Positions 36,301-48,785 of a stretch of DNA of 64,000 nt are shown here, piece after piece. This stretch comes from Henckelia pumila. Lineage: Eukaryota; Streptophyta; Magnoliopsida; Lamiales; Gesneriaceae. The stretch lies in assembly GCF_033568475.1 (NCBI RefSeq), contig NC_133123.1, positions 3,906,001-3,970,000 on the forward strand, read 5' to 3'. The notes under the pieces are model-generated. The model searched no databases. It was not told the DNA's origin and saw only the letters and a program-made list of their open reading frames with translations. The translations under genes and the position numbers were made by a program. Positions within the stretch are counted from its first letter, which is position 1, and each line of letters begins with the position of its first letter.

Positions 36301-38374
36301 CAACTTCATTGCCTAGTGCTTCTTTCTGTTTCGCAGCCTCGTCTTGTAATTTCTTCCAAGATCAAGCATTAATACACGTGCAAGTGGAAAAGTATCAGTA
36401 AACTCGTAAAAAGCAACCTCCCAATTTTCTTCAAAAAAAATTGTGAAGCACAATCAATCAGGTTAAAAAATAACAGTTACAGACATAACTCGTGTACTTA
36501 GCATTGCACATAAGAATTTCTAAGGGTTAGTTCTGTATATTAGCGGAATGCCTGGGAAAACACTTGGTATATTTTATGTTGTTTTAGGGAAATAGAATTG
36601 CTACCTTAAACATAAAAAATATCAGATGTTAAAATAAATTCTCCTCAAATGTTATGCAAATTAAATAGAATAGAGCACTGGATGAAGTCATGAAAGTATG
36701 CCGACTAATAATCATCATTCACTACTCCTCAGAAAATCAAGCAACAACAGGTCATATTGATCAGCTCACAACAGTAAAAAAATAATCAAACCATGTGGTA
36801 AAACGAGGTACCTTAGAAGATGTAAGCTGCTCTTGCAAAGACGTATAACGACCCCTCAAAGTGCTGAGATTTTCTATCACTGCTAACTTTTCCTTTTCAA
36901 CTTGCTTGAGCGTATCATTTGTTGCATGAAGTTCAGATTGAAGTCTGCTATTGTACTGCTGTAAACTTGTGTTATACTCCTGCAACCTCTTGTACATATC
37001 ATTCAACGATTGTATCTGTAGAACACAAAGAGAGTCAACAGTGACATCTAAAAAACTCAACGGGAAACATACTGCCAAAATATTCTTCTCAGTGCTTACC
37101 TTTTGGCTTGCACCAACATTGTCTTCTTGTGCTCTCTTCAGGTCTTCCGAGAGGGAGGCTTGCAATCTCTGAGCAGCAAGTCGAGAATCTTTCTCTCTTG
37201 CCAAAGAATCCAATGCTTCCTGGTAATTGCATTTCGTTATTTTGTTATTTAAAACACAACACAACGTGGATATCTAAAAACCATTTTCATAATCCATGAC
37301 TCGTGGATCCCTTACCAATTTATCCCCTTCTTCCTTGGCATATTTTTCTTGCAGCGACTCCAAATTCTTTCTCAGCTCCATGATAATTAAATTCAATTCA
37401 TCCTCCTTGGCCTTCATGAATAACTCTGTGACAAAATTAACAACAGAGAACACATTATAAATTTTAAATCTATAGATTGATTTATTTCTTAATGACTAAC
37501 AGTCTTACGCAAAATCAAATGGACGAGCAAACATACCCAAGTCATGGCATTTCTTATCAGCAAGTTCCAACAAATTCTTCAAGTTATCCTGCTCTACTAC
37601 ATAATTTCCTTCAAGCTGTTGGAACCACCTGATGCATTGCTTGAGACGTTTCATAATGTCGAGCATCTGATCACATTTTTCCTACAGAAAGATACAGTCA
37701 TACAGATTAAAAACAAGTTTAATAATTGATGCTTTGAAATCTGAAGCAGATTCCAGTTAATTCATACCGCTACCATGTAACATAAGATCATATGTGTACA
37801 AAATCATGATCAAAATATAAAACAGAGATGTGAGGAATATTAGCTTACCTTGTAGTTATATTTGTTTTTAACTCTCGGTTTCTCCATAAGCAGTGCCTCT
37901 ACATCTGCTTTGGTGAACTCAATTACACCACATTCAGAGCCAGAGTGGCTTGGCGGCCCACTATTAGGAGGCAGATCTTGGCCCCTATTTACTACCGAAA
38001 ATGCTTGCCTAGTATGTGCTCGTGCCCCTGTGTTCGGTGCCATTTTCGAATTTCCAATCCTCCGCCTTTTATCCACCGAAACCTAAAAGGCACATTGAAA
38101 CAGGCAGAAAAAGATAATGATTACCCATCCCCAGAAAGTATCGATTCTCTTCGCACACAATAAAAAACACGATTGAAGAAAAAAAAAAACGTTCACAAAA
38201 ACAAAAAAATCTCATCCCAAAACTGAAGAACAAACACACTTTTGTGAGCATAATTAGATCCCATTTCCCCCAATCTACAACATATTCAAGTGAGCAGCTA
38301 TAATGTGAAACAGTAATTGGTGTTGAACTCACATGCGTAGGGCTAGGAGGCTTGTTCTGATTCTTGGAATCCAT
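33389..38374 (-). CDS. ATK1: Kinesin-14 with C-terminal motor, ATK1/KIN-14C-like
   Basis: Seventeen exons from 38374 down to 33389: 38333-38374, 37849-38082, 37537-37681, 37316-37425, 37100-37219, 36812-37015, 36143-36352, 35997-36071, 35774-35920, 35534-35669, 35316-35425, 34859-35020, 34576-34787, 34234-34315, 34042-34146, 33844-33948, 33389-33568; 792 residues (Arabidopsis ATK1 has 793). ATK1/ATK5 are minus-end-directed motors that focus and bundle spindle microtubules. The basic N-terminus precedes a coiled coil (about 100-420). The neck [11 protein letters not shown] starts near 433. The motor has the P-loop GQTGSGKT (518-525), NEQSSRSH (644-651) and DLAGSE (677-682). The C-terminus is IPRRQTN...DSRLSIG. 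ATK5 (KIN-14N) is the alternative. Confidence 0.93.
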
Positions 38375-38585
38375 ATATGTATGAAGAGGAGCGTGGTGAA
38401 AGGGACGGAGAAAGAGAACTGAGAGATCAAAACACTGGTGGGGTCGTGGTAAATTGCAAACGAAGCAATGCCCAGAATTCGTATGCTTGGAATTGCAGGA
38501 ACCAGCGCAACACAATACAGCGACAAATGGAGATATACAGAAATTGAAGTTTGTTTAGCCCTAAAACTTGACTGGGGAAATCCGG

Positions 38586-38625
<40 letters not shown>

Positions 38626-40610
38626 TGTTGTGTATGAGGATTATTTTTTGAATTTTTTTGAAAAAACAGAGGCGCTCTTCTGAAAATTAGATTCGTTACA
38701 GATCCGAATTGACCGTTTTACCCCCCACGGATTCCATCTAATTAATTTCATGGGATCCCCACTTCCAACGTTTGTATAGTAGAAATGATATTTGCTGGAC
38801 TTACATATATCTTTCTTATAACATATAATTCTTATTCCCCCCAAAGCATAGATTTTGTATGCATCATTTAAGTAAAAAAAAACAATCAGATTAATTTTTT
38901 TGAGTAAAAATAAAAAATAGATAACCAAACTAGTTATTAAAACAGTTCGATTTAATTAATAGATAGTAGTAAAACATAAATAAATGTTCATGTATCCTTT
39001 TCACAATTTGAGACATGCAGTGCCAAATATACCAAAAAAATTTACTAGTATTTTGTTGTGCAGAATAATATTTTTGTCGTTGCTTCTTGCAGGTGGCAAG
39101 AATTTTTCACTTTACTTGTCCTTTGGGGAAACTAGACAGAAAAATACTAGTTAGTACATGGCTTGGGTGTTAGTTGTTGGCATATCCATTCATCTCTAGG
39201 TGGTGTGGTAGTAACTGTAACTCTAATACAAACCCTCTTCTTCTATTTAATTTTAAACCCCTCACATATTATAATTAACACTAAAGGAACAAATCAGCTG
39301 CCATTGCACCTAATCAGCGACCCCCATACTTATTTATGTGTCATTTATTGATTGATGTTCCCTGCTCGCCTTATGTTGGTCACGAGTTGCTTTTCTTGAT
39401 CATAATATTTGAAAGAGTTTGTGCATTGAAATGACATTCAAATTTGACACGAACATGTATGTAACATCAAATAGTGATGAGTGTATTATATATTCAAGTG
39501 AATCGATTATTATGTAGCTAAGAAATTAAGTTTATCTGTACATGTGCTTGATAAATAAGTAATAACATTTCATTTTCTTCCTTTCAAATTGAACTTACAT
39601 GCCAAGTGTGATAAAGAATAGGGAAGCTTTTTATAAATGTAGATGTGGACTCTAATAAAAGTATGGTTATTGAATTAGATCTAAAAATACCAACCACTCA
39701 AATTTGTTGCGATAGGTACATTTGTGTTGAAGGGCGATAATGATGGTCAAAAAATATTAAAATTGTTGATCTTGTCAACCTTTCGCCATATGGGAAAATC
39801 TCAGATCACCCGATAAAAAAAGATTGTGAACTCAACAACCTTCGTGTTGTTTTACTTTTATCAATCTTAATCACTTGTCAATTACCCAACACTTTTATTA
39901 TATTTTAGACTTATCATTTCATTTTTTCAACGAATTTGTATGGCGTTTAAGTTAAGACAACGGGAGCAAGGTATAATTATATTATAGTACAAATGGATAT
40001 GTTTTGTCTTAGTTAAAACAAGAGGCATTGCAAGCATATCCTTCTTTTCTGTTTGTGTTTATTGGGCCAAAACAGATGATGGGCTATGAATCAAGTTGTT
40101 GACCGATCCTATCCTTGGCCTCCGGGCCGATCACTTCACAAAAAGCCCAAAAATGAAGACTTTAGACGAGTCTAAAATGGGCCTATTACAACAATTAACG
40201 AAATTTAAAAACATGAGTCCACTCACACAAATTTTAATAGACGTAGCATAACAACAAAAGATAGGCCCAATGTCACCAAATATTTAAAATGCAAAATTTC
40301 AAGAAACTGGATGAGATGCAACTCAATCTCAAGATTTCGTCCCATGGTCGATAAGATTATGTTATAATGATCCCGGTGGAAGATAATATAAGCAAAATCC
40401 AGAGATAACATAAAAAACAGCGTTTCAAAGATGGATTGAGCATGAAAAGATTTCCAGTTCATTCAATTTTTATATTCACAAAACAAAGCCCTTTTCCAAA
40501 CTACAACCAAAAAATTCAAATATAAACTCTGATTGAACATAAATTTCACTACTGAAAGCCTTGCAGCAGCAAATAGATATATTGGAGTCAAAAGATTGAA
40601 ATCAATCGAT
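38375..40610. other. Spacer between the kinesin and histone H2A genes
   Basis: Contains the kinesin leader with a long (CT)n on its sense strand (38588-38622), an AT-rich middle with no gene, and the H2A 3' untranslated region (about 40450-40610). I see no other feature. Confidence 0.5.
38588..38622 (-). repeat. (GA)n/(CT)n microsatellite in the kinesin leader or promoter
   Basis: About 17 GA units on the plus strand, read as CT on the kinesin sense strand, 215 bp upstream of the start codon. CT-rich tracts near transcription starts are common in plant promoters. Confidence 0.85.
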
Positions 40611-41233
40611 CTAGTCTTCATCAGCAGAGGGCTTGGAAGATCCACCGGTTTTCTTAGGAAGCAACAGATTGTGAATGTTGGGCATCACACCACCATTAGC
40701 AATTGTGACGTCACCAAGAAGTTTGCTCAGTTCCTCATCGTTTCTCACGGCCAATTGTATGTGCCTGGGCACAATTCTGGTTTTCTTGTTGTCCCTTGCT
40801 GCGTTTCCAGCCAGTTCCAATACCTGAATTTACCCCATGTCAGACACACAAAAATATATTTTACTTCCGGGCATTCCATGAAGCACGAGCAATTTACGGC
40901 AGCCAACTATTCAAAAATCGAAAAGAATCAGACTTTTTTAAGCAATCCGAAATTTCGTAAAATTAGGCGATCTAATTTGAAAAACCCTAGAATTGAAGGG
41001 TAAAACAACAGGAGCTGTGAAAGTTGTGTATTCGCAGGAATAACCTCAGCAGCGAGATACTCGAGGACTGCGGCGAGGTATACCGGAGCTCCGGCGCCGA
41101 CACGTTCGGCATATTTGCCGGCCTTGAGGAATCGGGCGATACGGCCAACAGGAAACTGTAGCCCCGCTTTGCTGCTTCTAGACTGGGACTTCTTCGCAGA
41201 CCCGGATCCGAGTGTCTTTCCCCGACCCGCCAT
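40611..41233 (-). CDS. HTA: Histone H2A, replication-type (H2A.1)
   Basis: Two exons, 41045-41233 and 40611-40823, giving 133 residues. H2A pairs with H2B in the nucleosome core. The sequence starts [15 protein letters not shown], has the core [22 protein letters not shown] and the docking segment [14 protein letters not shown]. It lacks the SQEF tail of H2A.X, the long SPKK-type tail of H2A.W and the features of H2A.Z, so it is the canonical form. One intron splits it after [10 protein letters not shown]. The leader is short, with a TATA box at 41351-41360 and a histone octamer at 41410-41417, which fits S-phase expression. Confidence 0.96.
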
Positions 41234-41350
41234 TACGAACTTGCCAAATGTGTGGTGAAGAAAATGAAAGATTCGAGCTCTGTTTCGTTTGCAGTAAATT
41301 ACCAGAGATAAAATAACGCAGAAGTGATTTGACGGCAAGGCTTTCAGGAG

Positions 41351-41360
41351 ATTTATATAG
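41351..41360 (-). promoter_or_regulatory. TATA box of the H2A gene
   Basis: CTATATAAAT on the minus strand, 118 bp upstream of the ATG and 50 bp downstream of the octamer. Confidence 0.75.
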
Positions 41361-41409
41361 GGTTCTGGGGGGTCATTGGGAATTTGAAGTGGACCAGTAG
41401 ATTAAAGCA

Positions 41410-41417
41410 CGCGGATC
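41410..41417. promoter_or_regulatory. Plant histone octamer motif
   Basis: CGCGGATC reads on the plus strand, 177 bp upstream of the H2A start. This exact octamer is known to drive S-phase and meristem expression of plant histone genes and works in either orientation. Confidence 0.8.
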
Positions 41418-41429
41418 AGCGCTTACAGC

Positions 41430-44105
41430 CGTTGATGAGAATACAAATGGACGGACAGATTTGAAAGTTTTCACCTTGTCAATTATTTGTAGGATGATTT
41501 CATAAATGAAGCTTTATATGGCTTTATTGCATATATGGGCTGGACTAAGGCCATTAATAATTTATGATTTGCATGCATTGAAGTAAACAAAATCAGATGC
41601 CTGACGGCCCATGAAAAAAATTGGTATTTTTCGGTAATAGTTCGATTAGTGTGTTTCGTTTTTTTTTTTTTTTTTTTTTCATTTTAATAGGATAATATGA
41701 TTTAAATAATATAGTGTAACAATATGAAATAGATTATGTGTTTAATAAAGTTGGATTCTTTACAATCTTCGCAATAATTATATTCCGAAATCCAAGGTTC
41801 TATAATTGCACTTAAGACAATTGATTTCGTTAGTGCTTCTATTTAATCATTTCTACCTAAGCTGAAAGCAAAGTGGGCATAGAAATTGGTGTTCAAGGGT
41901 AATGATAACAAACGAGTCCCTAGATTTTGTAATTCATCCGGAATTTAATGCACTGATTTTAATTTTGATTTTTTTTTTTTTACATATCCTACTCATTTAA
42001 AATTTAATAGATTAATAAAATGTTTAAAAAAATATATTTTGTAAAATAATTTCTCGTTTCACTTGTATTTAACAAGGATTTTACTAAAACAAAATAATTA
42101 TATTTATAGTTAATGATATTATTTAATATGGAAAATTGGTAAAATAGTATGAAAGATGACATTAAATGTGAAATTTAAATAATATAATTAGGATTGATAA
42201 AAAAAAAATGCATCCTAAACAAGTGAGATGGAAGAAATAAATTAGATGGAATCTTTGAAACTTATTTGAGACATCAAATGTTTGAATAGCAAAAATAAGA
42301 TTTATTTCTTATTACGCCACAACACATTTGATGAAAATGGACACAATACATTGAGAATCTATAAAGTGGTAATGTAATACGGTTCAAGTTAATGGAAACT
42401 GTTATTTTCCTTTTAAAAAAAAATGTTCATACTAATTTTTTTTTTAAAAAAAAAACAACAACGGGGATCATACTAATTGTTTTGAGATATTCAAATATAG
42501 GCAAAAACTGCTGTGAGACGGTTTCACAGGTTAATTTTATAAGACGAATCTTTTATTTAATTTATTCATAAAAAATATTAATTTATATGTCAAAAATATC
42601 ATTTCTTATTGTAAATATGAGTATGATTGGCTCGTCTCACCGTCTCACAAGAAATCTACTATTGAAATCAAATATATGATATCAAAAATAATTTTAACCT
42701 CGATTTAAAATTAAGAAAAGTTCTCTATTGAAATTATCTTTAAATATAAATCGACCAAGAAATATTGTTTTAATTATCTATCTGTGTAAAATTTCCGTGC
42801 ACAAATGATGATAACAAACGCAGAGTAATTGGAGATATTTAACTCTTCAAACTGTAATATCATGAATTGATTTGTAGTAAGATTTATCGCATGCACTTAC
42901 CACATGTCCACATTATCCATCATTTACGGTTGTAATTAAGAGCATGTTTTTTAGAAATAATTAATTAAGCGCATGTTAGTAGCATATCAAGATTTTTTTT
43001 CTCAAAATATCTCTTCCTTAAAATGTATCTTTTTTTTAACAACAATATAATTCAATAAAACAAAAAACATCAAATATTAACTTCATAAAATACTTAAAAC
43101 TCAATATATATATTTGACATCAAAATTTAATTTTATGCACGGATTGTGTGCAAAAACTTGCTAGTAATTAATTATGGACACGTACGTAAAGGCTCTGAAT
43201 ATTTATACTAGTCATATTATGTATATGTTTATACATTCCACAAAATAAATAGTTAAGCTAGTGATTGGAGCAAGTCAAGAAGTACAAATTTCATGTACAT
43301 ATGTTAAATGGACAACAAGGATCAGCAGCCCAAGTACAGAAATGTGTAAAAAAAAATATTTTCTTGGTGACTCTTTGAATTATATTGCTGATTTAATTAG
43401 CTTGGAGATTTTGCTGAGATGAAGGAAGAAATAATAAATCCAGTGTGATTTTTAGAGTTTTAGGACAGGATCTGTCGGTGTTCATTTAATGTTTATAGAA
43501 CTTCATTTAATCAGATGAATTGAAGCCCGTGAATATACAGTTAATTTTGAAAGAAGTGTCGTGTCAGTCAATTTCAAATACGTACGTACATTGCCACTTT
43601 TTGAATTCTCTCTTTACTGTCTGCGGCCATTTTAATGTCATTTACTTGCTGTCGCTGAAGCATAACTTTAATCAATCCATCTATTTTTTTTTTCTCTCTG
43701 TCTGCTATCTCTCATGGTTCATCTCCATTGTCATCTTCTTCTCCACTCAAGATTCTCAATGTTCTTCCCATTCTATATACACTAATCTTCTTTCTTTATA
43801 CTCGATACTAGTAATCATTTGGTTGAATTTGGATTTGCTATGCATGCAGTGAATGCTAGCTACCAAGTTTGAGGACGGTGTTTCTTGAAAAATGGTATAT
43901 GAGTTGGCGCTTTCTGGAGGCAATATTGGAATAGTTGATATAAGCCAAGAATGGTAATTCAAGGCCACTTTTTTCGTATCAAATATCCAATTCGGACTTG
44001 GATTCTGAAAAACTTGTAAAAACAGCAAAAAAAGCTTCTTTTTTTTGAAAAAAAAGGATGAAGGATTTTTGAAGTTCTGGTTGTTTGCTGGAGAGTGATA
44101 GAGAA
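41430..44105. other. Intergenic spacer upstream of the zinc-finger gene
   Basis: AT-rich, with a poly-T run near 41660-41679, a MITE-like repeat (42499-42662), and the probable promoter and leader of the zinc-finger gene (from about 43600, with CT-rich stretches at 43690-43745). No gene is seen. Confidence 0.5.
42499..42662. mobile_element. Short MITE-like element with TGTGAGACGG ends
   Basis: Inverted ends around TGTGAGACGGT on the left and ACCGTCTCACA on the right enclose an AT-rich core of about 120 bp. Short repeats with such ends are widespread in some dicot genomes; family not assigned. Confidence 0.45.
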
Positions 44106-45539
44106 ATGTGGGAGAAGAAGAATGATGCGCAGGCTGTTTGGTTTTCTTTAAAGAAATCTTTTCACTGCAAATCACAGCCGTCGGATGTGTACGTTCCGAA
44201 GACGAGGAAGCAATTGAGTTCGATTTTGACTAGGAAAGCCGGCAGGTCTGGTTGTTCCAGGTCTATCGCGAATCTGAAAGATGTGATTCATGGAAGCAAG
44301 AGGCACATGGAGAAGCCCCCAAGTTGTAGCCCAAGATCCATTGGGAGCAGTGAGTTTCTCACCCCAATCACCCACGAAGTCATTCTGAGTAACTCCAGAT
44401 GTGAGCTTAAGATCACCGGTTATGGCGGATGTCACGACACTTTTAGCGGCGGAGGAGGCGGCGGCGGCGGGAGTGGCGGAACTTTTGTGGGCACTTTGAG
44501 GCCGGGGACACCAGGCCCTGGAGGTCAACCCACAATGCACTACTTTAATCCTGCGTTCAGGAATTCAGTGACTCCACCAAGAAAGACTGCTGCTAATCTT
44601 TTGACAGAAAGGGAAGGTTTTGGGCATGGCGGTTCTGCTCATTTTCCCTCTTACAAAAGGGGTTCTTTTGATAGTAATAATACCAATTATAGTGGATTTG
44701 GTTCTTGTGTTACTTGCCACAAGTGTGGAGAACAGTTTGTGAATTGGGAGTTTCTTGAATCACATCACCTCTCCAAGCATGCCGGTAAATATATAATATA
44801 TATGTCTCTCAAAGATTTATCTTGGTTTCTTACATTTCAGCAATTTTTAAAGTCCTTGGTTTCAACCAAATGACATCAAATCTGATTTTTGAACCATTTC
44901 ATAACAGTGACAGAACTTCTGGAGGGTGATTCATCCAGGAAAATCGTAGAAATAATATGCAGATCAAGCTGGCTGAAATCCGAGAATCATTGTGTTAGGA
45001 TCGAAAGGGTACTGAAAGTTCATAACATGCAGAAAACCCTGTCCAGATTTGAGGAATACAGGGAGACAGTGAAGTTTAAAGCCAGCAAGCTTCCCAAGAA
45101 ACATCCACGTTGTTTAGCAGATGGCAACGAACTCTTGAGGTTCTATGGAACAAGTCTAACATGTTCTCTGGGCATGAATGGATCATCGAGCCTCTGCATC
45201 TCCGACAGATGCTCCGTCTGTCGGATCATTCGGCAGGGATTTTCGACGAATAGGGAGCTCAGAGGTGGCGTCGGAGTGTTCACGACGAGTACGAGTGGGA
45301 GAGCTTTCGAGTCGATAGAAATGATGGAGGATAATTCTTCCGTTAGAAAGGCGCTGATAGTGTGCAGGGTGATTGCGGGGAGGGTGCATCGGCCATTGGA
45401 GAACATCCAAGAAATGGCAGGGCAAACTGGGTTCGATTCTTTGGCGGGTAAAGTCGGTCTTTATTCGAATATTGAGGAGCTTTACTTGCTTAATGCTAGA
45501 GCTCTTCTTCCTTGTTTTGTGGTTATTTGCAAAAACTGA
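44106..45539 (+). CDS. C2H2 zinc-finger protein with PARP-like C-terminal domain
   Basis: Two exons, 44106-44784 and 44908-45539, giving 436 residues. It resembles the plant family of Arabidopsis At1g75710 (VWFSLKKS near the start, then RKAGRSGCSRSIANLKDVIH and EFLTPITHEVILSNS). One C2H2 finger (C204, C207, H220, H225) ends exon 1. Exon 2 encodes a region of about 200 residues resembling a PARP catalytic fold: FYGTSLTC near a FHGT-type position and GVGVFTTSTSGRAFES, followed by CRVIAGRVH. A run of eight Gly lies near residue 120. Function is unknown; nuclear action is a guess from the finger. The start is the first ATG in the frame. Confidence 0.88.
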
Positions 45540-46413
45540 AGATCACAAGATGAAAAATCCTGACTCAGTCTCTGTAATTTTCATTGGTGATGATAATATA
45601 ATATGCATTCTTCTTTAGTTTTTTTGGCTAAGCTCACTAGGCAGTCATTCTATATGCGTTCTTATTTGCAAAATTTCGTCTTTGTATGCTTAAACATGAA
45701 TCAAAATGAATGATAGAGACTTGAAATGCCCAATCCCCTCTGACTTGAATAAATATTATTGGGAAAAAAAAGCGCCAATATTGATATTTTTAGGCGTAAA
45801 AGCTTTGCATAAATCAAGAAGCATACATTAGTACAGATGGGGAATGGAATCCTCATCATTTTCTTGACAACCTTGCATAGTTGAAGTAACAGACAAAAGC
45901 AAAGCCATTGGAGCTCAGTAATGGTTTTTGGCTATGTTCCACGTGAATATCGCAAATGGGGAATCTTTAAAATCCTCAAAAATAACGAGGAACACTAATT
46001 TATTCTGTCATATCAGGGGACAGATTGATGAAATTTTGAGAGAAGATATAATCCATAAACTAGAGTTTTTTGCATTAAATGCAGCCGGAAGAGGGGCATG
46101 TGGGTGTGAAACATGTAACAAGAATCAAGAAAATAACATGTCACTTCGTTTGTCTCAGCATTCCAATTTGAAGTTCTTTTGTTTGTAAACTAATCTGTTT
46201 TTGTTCGACGCTATTTAATTTTCATTTGAAGATAGGGGTCCCCCACTTGATTGAACGTGAAATGATGGAGATAAGATTGGGAGATATCGTATTGTATAGA
46301 TTATCATACCGCATATTTGTACGGCCTCAAACGATTTATGGACAAATACTTATTGGTATGCCACGCACTGGATAATTTCGGGCTGGGGGGCTGACGATTA
46401 ACAAGTCAAATTT
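45540..46413. other. Convergent 3' flanks of the zinc-finger and reductase genes
   Basis: Holds the two 3' untranslated regions. A small open frame at 45928-46188 has no recognisable features and I do not call it a gene. Confidence 0.5.
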
Positions 46414-48259
46414 TCATGGATCATATATAACTGGTAAAAATCCGTAGTCTTTACAAATTCCAACAGTGTGTTGGATAATTTCTTGAATGCTGTAGTTGTA
46501 ACTAAATCCTAAATCTCTCAACTTCTTGGAAGATATCTCAGCAGGGACTGAATCATGATGCTGCTTCTTGTCAAACCTGACATGAAATTTTCAAGATTAA
46601 TATGTAGAAGCTTCAAGATTTATGAGAATTTTATACATCTTTTCATTAAAAAAAAAAAGCTATGCACCTCCTCTGCGTTTCCACGCAAGACCATTCGCGA
46701 CTTAGATGCTCGACAAGTTCAGACATTGCACAACTATTTGTGCAGCATAAGTATCGACCCTCGGCTTTGGGGTGCTCCATGAGAAACATATGTGCATTGC
46801 ATATGTCGACGATGTGAACTAATGCGATCGATCCCATTCTCGAGTTCACGGCTTCTAATATGGGGAGCAGCTTAGGATCACCTAAACCAGTTGAATCATA
46901 ATGATAAGAAACTTCATATGACTAGTTTTAGGACATTCATGTACCTCATGATCCTAGATTTTGCGACGATTTTGATCACTTTTCATGATTCTTAAAGATC
47001 ATAAAACTTACCCGTGACCGGGGACAAGATAACTCGAATGCTTCCCGGAACAGTTGGTGTGAGAAATGAACCGCCCACAGTAGTTGTTATGACAGATACC
47101 AGATCAATGCCATTCTCCTTTGCAAACTGGAACGCCGTCTCTTCTGTTAAAAGCTTCGACAAAACATATACCTGCAAAAAGTTCACTTGAAAATTACTGA
47201 AGACTCGATCTACAACAGCAGAACGAGACACTAGAACATGTAACATCCATACCCATCCATTGGCTTTAGTTTCCAGGACACGTTTGACAGGCGTCTGGCA
47301 CGATTCATCAACTTTCGGTTTCCATCCCCCGGAGCTGTCTTTTGCAGTCAAAGTGCTCACAGACGATGTAAAAACGATTCTCTTGGCAGTGTCCGTTTTC
47401 AAGCAAGAAGTGAGAATGTTTATCACCCCTTTGATAGCAGGATCCATGATTTCATTCTTAATGTAGCTGTCTTCAAGAGGAAATAAATCGCTTTTAAGTA
47501 CCGAGTTTCCAAGATTTCAGCAGCAAAACATAGTGTTTATCATTACAGATTAGCTACATCATAACTAGGAAACCATGTCATGGCCTGTTTATACTAAGTC
47601 AGTGTTTGAGATAGCTTCTTGAAAGCACTTCTCAGTTTTTCCTTAACAAAATTTTCAAAAATTATAAAATTTTGATAAGGAAAAGCTTAGAAGCGCTTTC
47701 AAGAACCTCTCCCAAACACTAACTAAATGTCATTCTATTAACCAAGCTAACATTTTGAGCAACGACAAAATCGCGTGATTGTAATGTAAATGGATGATCA
47801 TCTTTCAATTACGTATTACCAAGATTTTCTGTGGCTGGAACCCCGAATTCCATTGATGCTGCTACATGATACACACCAGCACAACCTCGTACCGCCTCGT
47901 CGAAACTTCCGTCATCTCGTAAATCGGCCTTGAAGAGACTCAACCGATCCCCACCTTTCCACGACTTGATAAAATGGGATGCATTCTCTAGCAAATGAGT
48001 AATTAAAAAAATTAATTAATTTCATTAGGAAAAACTAGGCCTTTCTAAAAGAATCAGCATATCATTGGCCATTATTCAAAGAAAAAAATATTAAATATCA
48101 AGATCAAATGACAGAAGAAATTGAAGTCGTGAGACCTAGATTTCTGATGGTGGCGTGAACCTTGAAACCTCTCTGGAGGAGAGATTTGACGAGCCAAGAT
48201 CCAATGTAACCTGTCGCTCCGGTCACACAGTATGTTTTCAATCCATTTTCTTCTTCCAT
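46414..48259 (-). CDS. NAD(P)-dependent reductase, DFR/ANR-like (At4g27250 type)
   Basis: Six exons: 48136-48259, 47820-47987, 47253-47470, 47012-47171, 46668-46881, 46414-46576; 348 residues. It belongs to the extended short-chain dehydrogenases that include dihydroflavonol reductase and anthocyanidin reductase. The cofactor motif TGATGYIG is at 14-21; the catalytic Tyr-Lys pair is YVLSK (172-176), preceded by VFTSSVSTL. Segments such as [20 protein letters not shown] and [10 protein letters not shown] match At4g27250 and relatives, often labelled putative anthocyanidin reductase, more than true BAN. The substrate is therefore unknown. A hAT-like MITE lies in intron 2. Confidence 0.88.
47600..47721. 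mobile_element. hAT-like palindromic MITE in intron 2 of the reductase gene
   Basis: The 122-bp element is nearly one long inverted repeat: CAGTGTTTGAGATAG at one end and the complement TAGTGTTTGGGAGAG at the other, meeting near 47655. Likely target duplication: ACTAAGT (47593-47599) and ACTAAAT (47722-47728). Confidence 0.7.
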
Positions 48260-48785
48260 TGCACCAAACTCTTTCTTGGTTTTTCGAGGAAAACTCTTTC
48301 TTGTTTTTAGTGTTGTGTAATACAATGCCAGAAGTTTCTACAATTTTACACTATCATCGTATCTATACGTGTGTGTATAAACAAATTAAAGGGTTTTAAA
48401 AGTAGGTGGGATTCTTCAAATTGAGGAGAGTTGTTACATAGAATACGTAAAAGCATTTATTAACTAAAGAAACGACAATGAAATGCCTTTATTTATTATT
48501 GTCTGGTCTGCATATGGAGAACGACGCGATTTGTCTACTCTCTGGAATCACCAAGATTAATTCAAAGTTTTACTGTTGCATGACTCTTGTACGTTTTTTA
48601 GGATTGGTCATGATTCTTGAATCTTGGCAAAGATATTGATTTTCCATAGTTGCACTTTTTGTAGATTACATGAATTGTGAGTTTTTAACAAGAATGCTGC
48701 AATTGCATGCCCAAGGACAAAAAAAAATGATATTGAAGCTCATAAGTAAATCATTGGGTTTCAGACACTACAAACACAAAGAAGC
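48260..48785. other. Reductase promoter and uL24c 3' flank
   Basis: Contains the reductase leader (about 48260-48350), its promoter, and the uL24c 3' untranslated region. No other feature is seen. Confidence 0.5.

Noticed and set aside
40611-41233. H2A.X, H2A.Z or H2A.W variant
   Set aside because: There is no SQEF tail, no H2A.Z-type core changes and no long KSPKK tail; it is canonical H2A.
44085-44105. Earlier start for the zinc-finger protein
   Set aside because: The frame is open from 44085, but the codon is TTG; the ATG is at 44106 and fits the short N-terminus of the family.
45928-46188. An 86-codon frame between two convergent genes
   Set aside because: No recognisable domain and AT-rich codon use; probably chance or 3' untranslated sequence.
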